From Chloroflexota bacterium (GTDB taxonomy: Bacteria > Chloroflexota > Limnocylindria > Limnocylindrales > CSP1-4): a stretch of 64,000 nucleotides of DNA. Where the stretch lies: contig JAJZRG010000013.1 of assembly GCA_021802825.1 (NCBI GenBank), forward strand, positions 1 through 64,000, given 5' to 3'. Under the pieces are notes generated by a model that did no database searches, was not told where the DNA came from, and saw only the letters and a list, made by a program, of their open reading frames with translations. A program made the position numbers and the translations under genes. Shown here piece after piece: positions 63,692 through 64,000 of the stretch. Numbering within the stretch: position 1 is the first letter of the stretch; each line of letters opens with the position of its first letter.

Positions 63692-64000
63692 GGAACCGCC
63701 GGAATGGTAGCGCATGTCGCCCGCCGCGCGCGGACGGCTCTCCCTGCTCGGCCGGTTCCCCCTCCTCAGCGACGTGCTCAGGGCTGACTGCTCCGGGTGG
63801 CACGGCATGCCATTCGCGGGTCGTTCGTCGGCTGGCGGCATGCGCTGCTACGAAGCGACATGATCGGCGAGGTCGAGGAGGCCGAAGCGGTCGGTTCGCG
63901 ACACCACAGGCCACGAACCGGCGCTGGGGGGGGCGAAATCCATGGCGTGGCATGCCAATCGTGGCCGCAACGCGGTGGCCGCAACGCGTTCACGTGGGAT
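63692..64000. other. Right end of window, no gene recognised
   Basis: 309 bp upstream of the tRNA gene. Apart from the possible tRNA -10 box and a duplicated GGCCGCAACGCG (about 63961 and 63974), nothing could be supported; short open frames here lack protein-like composition. Confidence 0.5.

Overview
The window is a GC-rich (roughly 70 percent by eye) bacterial chromosome segment. Its gene content points to an uncultured Chloroflexota, most like the Limnocylindria/Ellin6529 lineages. The pointers are a form II (AYRGAGR) CO-dehydrogenase-like cluster, a LysM protein with a Cys-rich N-terminus, sortase and DUF4012 genes beside an exopolysaccharide locus, and many apparently leaderless genes with a TAnnnT box 6 to 9 nt before the start codon. 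The taxonomic call is inference; no rRNA gene is present.

Layout. 0-6.3 kb is an accessory island packed with toxin-antitoxin-type genes: VapBC, a broken DUF5615 gene, Xre/RES, a Fic-like scrap, an AbiEi-type regulator and an Xre-nucleotidyltransferase/HEPN pair, interleaved with dispersed repeats. 6.3-28.4 kb is an exopolysaccharide or capsule locus. A priming sugar transferase and a UDP-sugar dehydrogenase lie on the plus strand. Facing them is a long minus-strand operon with sortase, DUF4012, tyrosine autokinase, glycosyltransferases, GDP-fucose enzymes, methyltransferases, flippase, polymerase and an AsnB-type amidotransferase. 28.5-31.1 kb has LysM, PHP and MoxR genes. 31.5-33.4 kb holds a second VapBC and an HTH/nucleotidyltransferase pair. 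33.5-38.4 kb is the form II CO-dehydrogenase-like operon. 39.1-45.9 kb carries an Xre-nuclease, a MetE-like barrel, a TPR-rhomboid, a PfkB-like protein and an ECF sigma-factor operon. 46.1-53.9 kb holds an M16 peptidase pair and carAB, the latter preceded by a PyrR-type RNA leader. 54.6-61.1 kb is a MacAB-like export operon with a two-component system. 61.4-63.7 kb has an HtrA-like protease, a phosphoribosyltransferase and tRNA-Lys.

The most unusual feature is a family of dispersed intergenic elements. Each has two GAGTC-N6-GACTC boxes at its ends, and in nine of ten copies the end-to-end length is exactly 111 bp although the interiors are widely diverged. The tenth copy is longer because of an internal duplication. 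The ends are inverted repeats of each other, one copy shows a compensatory double change, and the elements cluster around accessory genes. Other points worth a second look are the carA leader (tandem PyrR-like hairpins plus a 19-residue leader peptide whose stop overlaps the carA start), a sortase homologue with Ser in place of the catalytic Cys next to an LPRTD-tailed surface protein, a toxin-like gene broken by a 20-bp triplication, and an exact 50-bp-period hairpin array at 54.2 kb.
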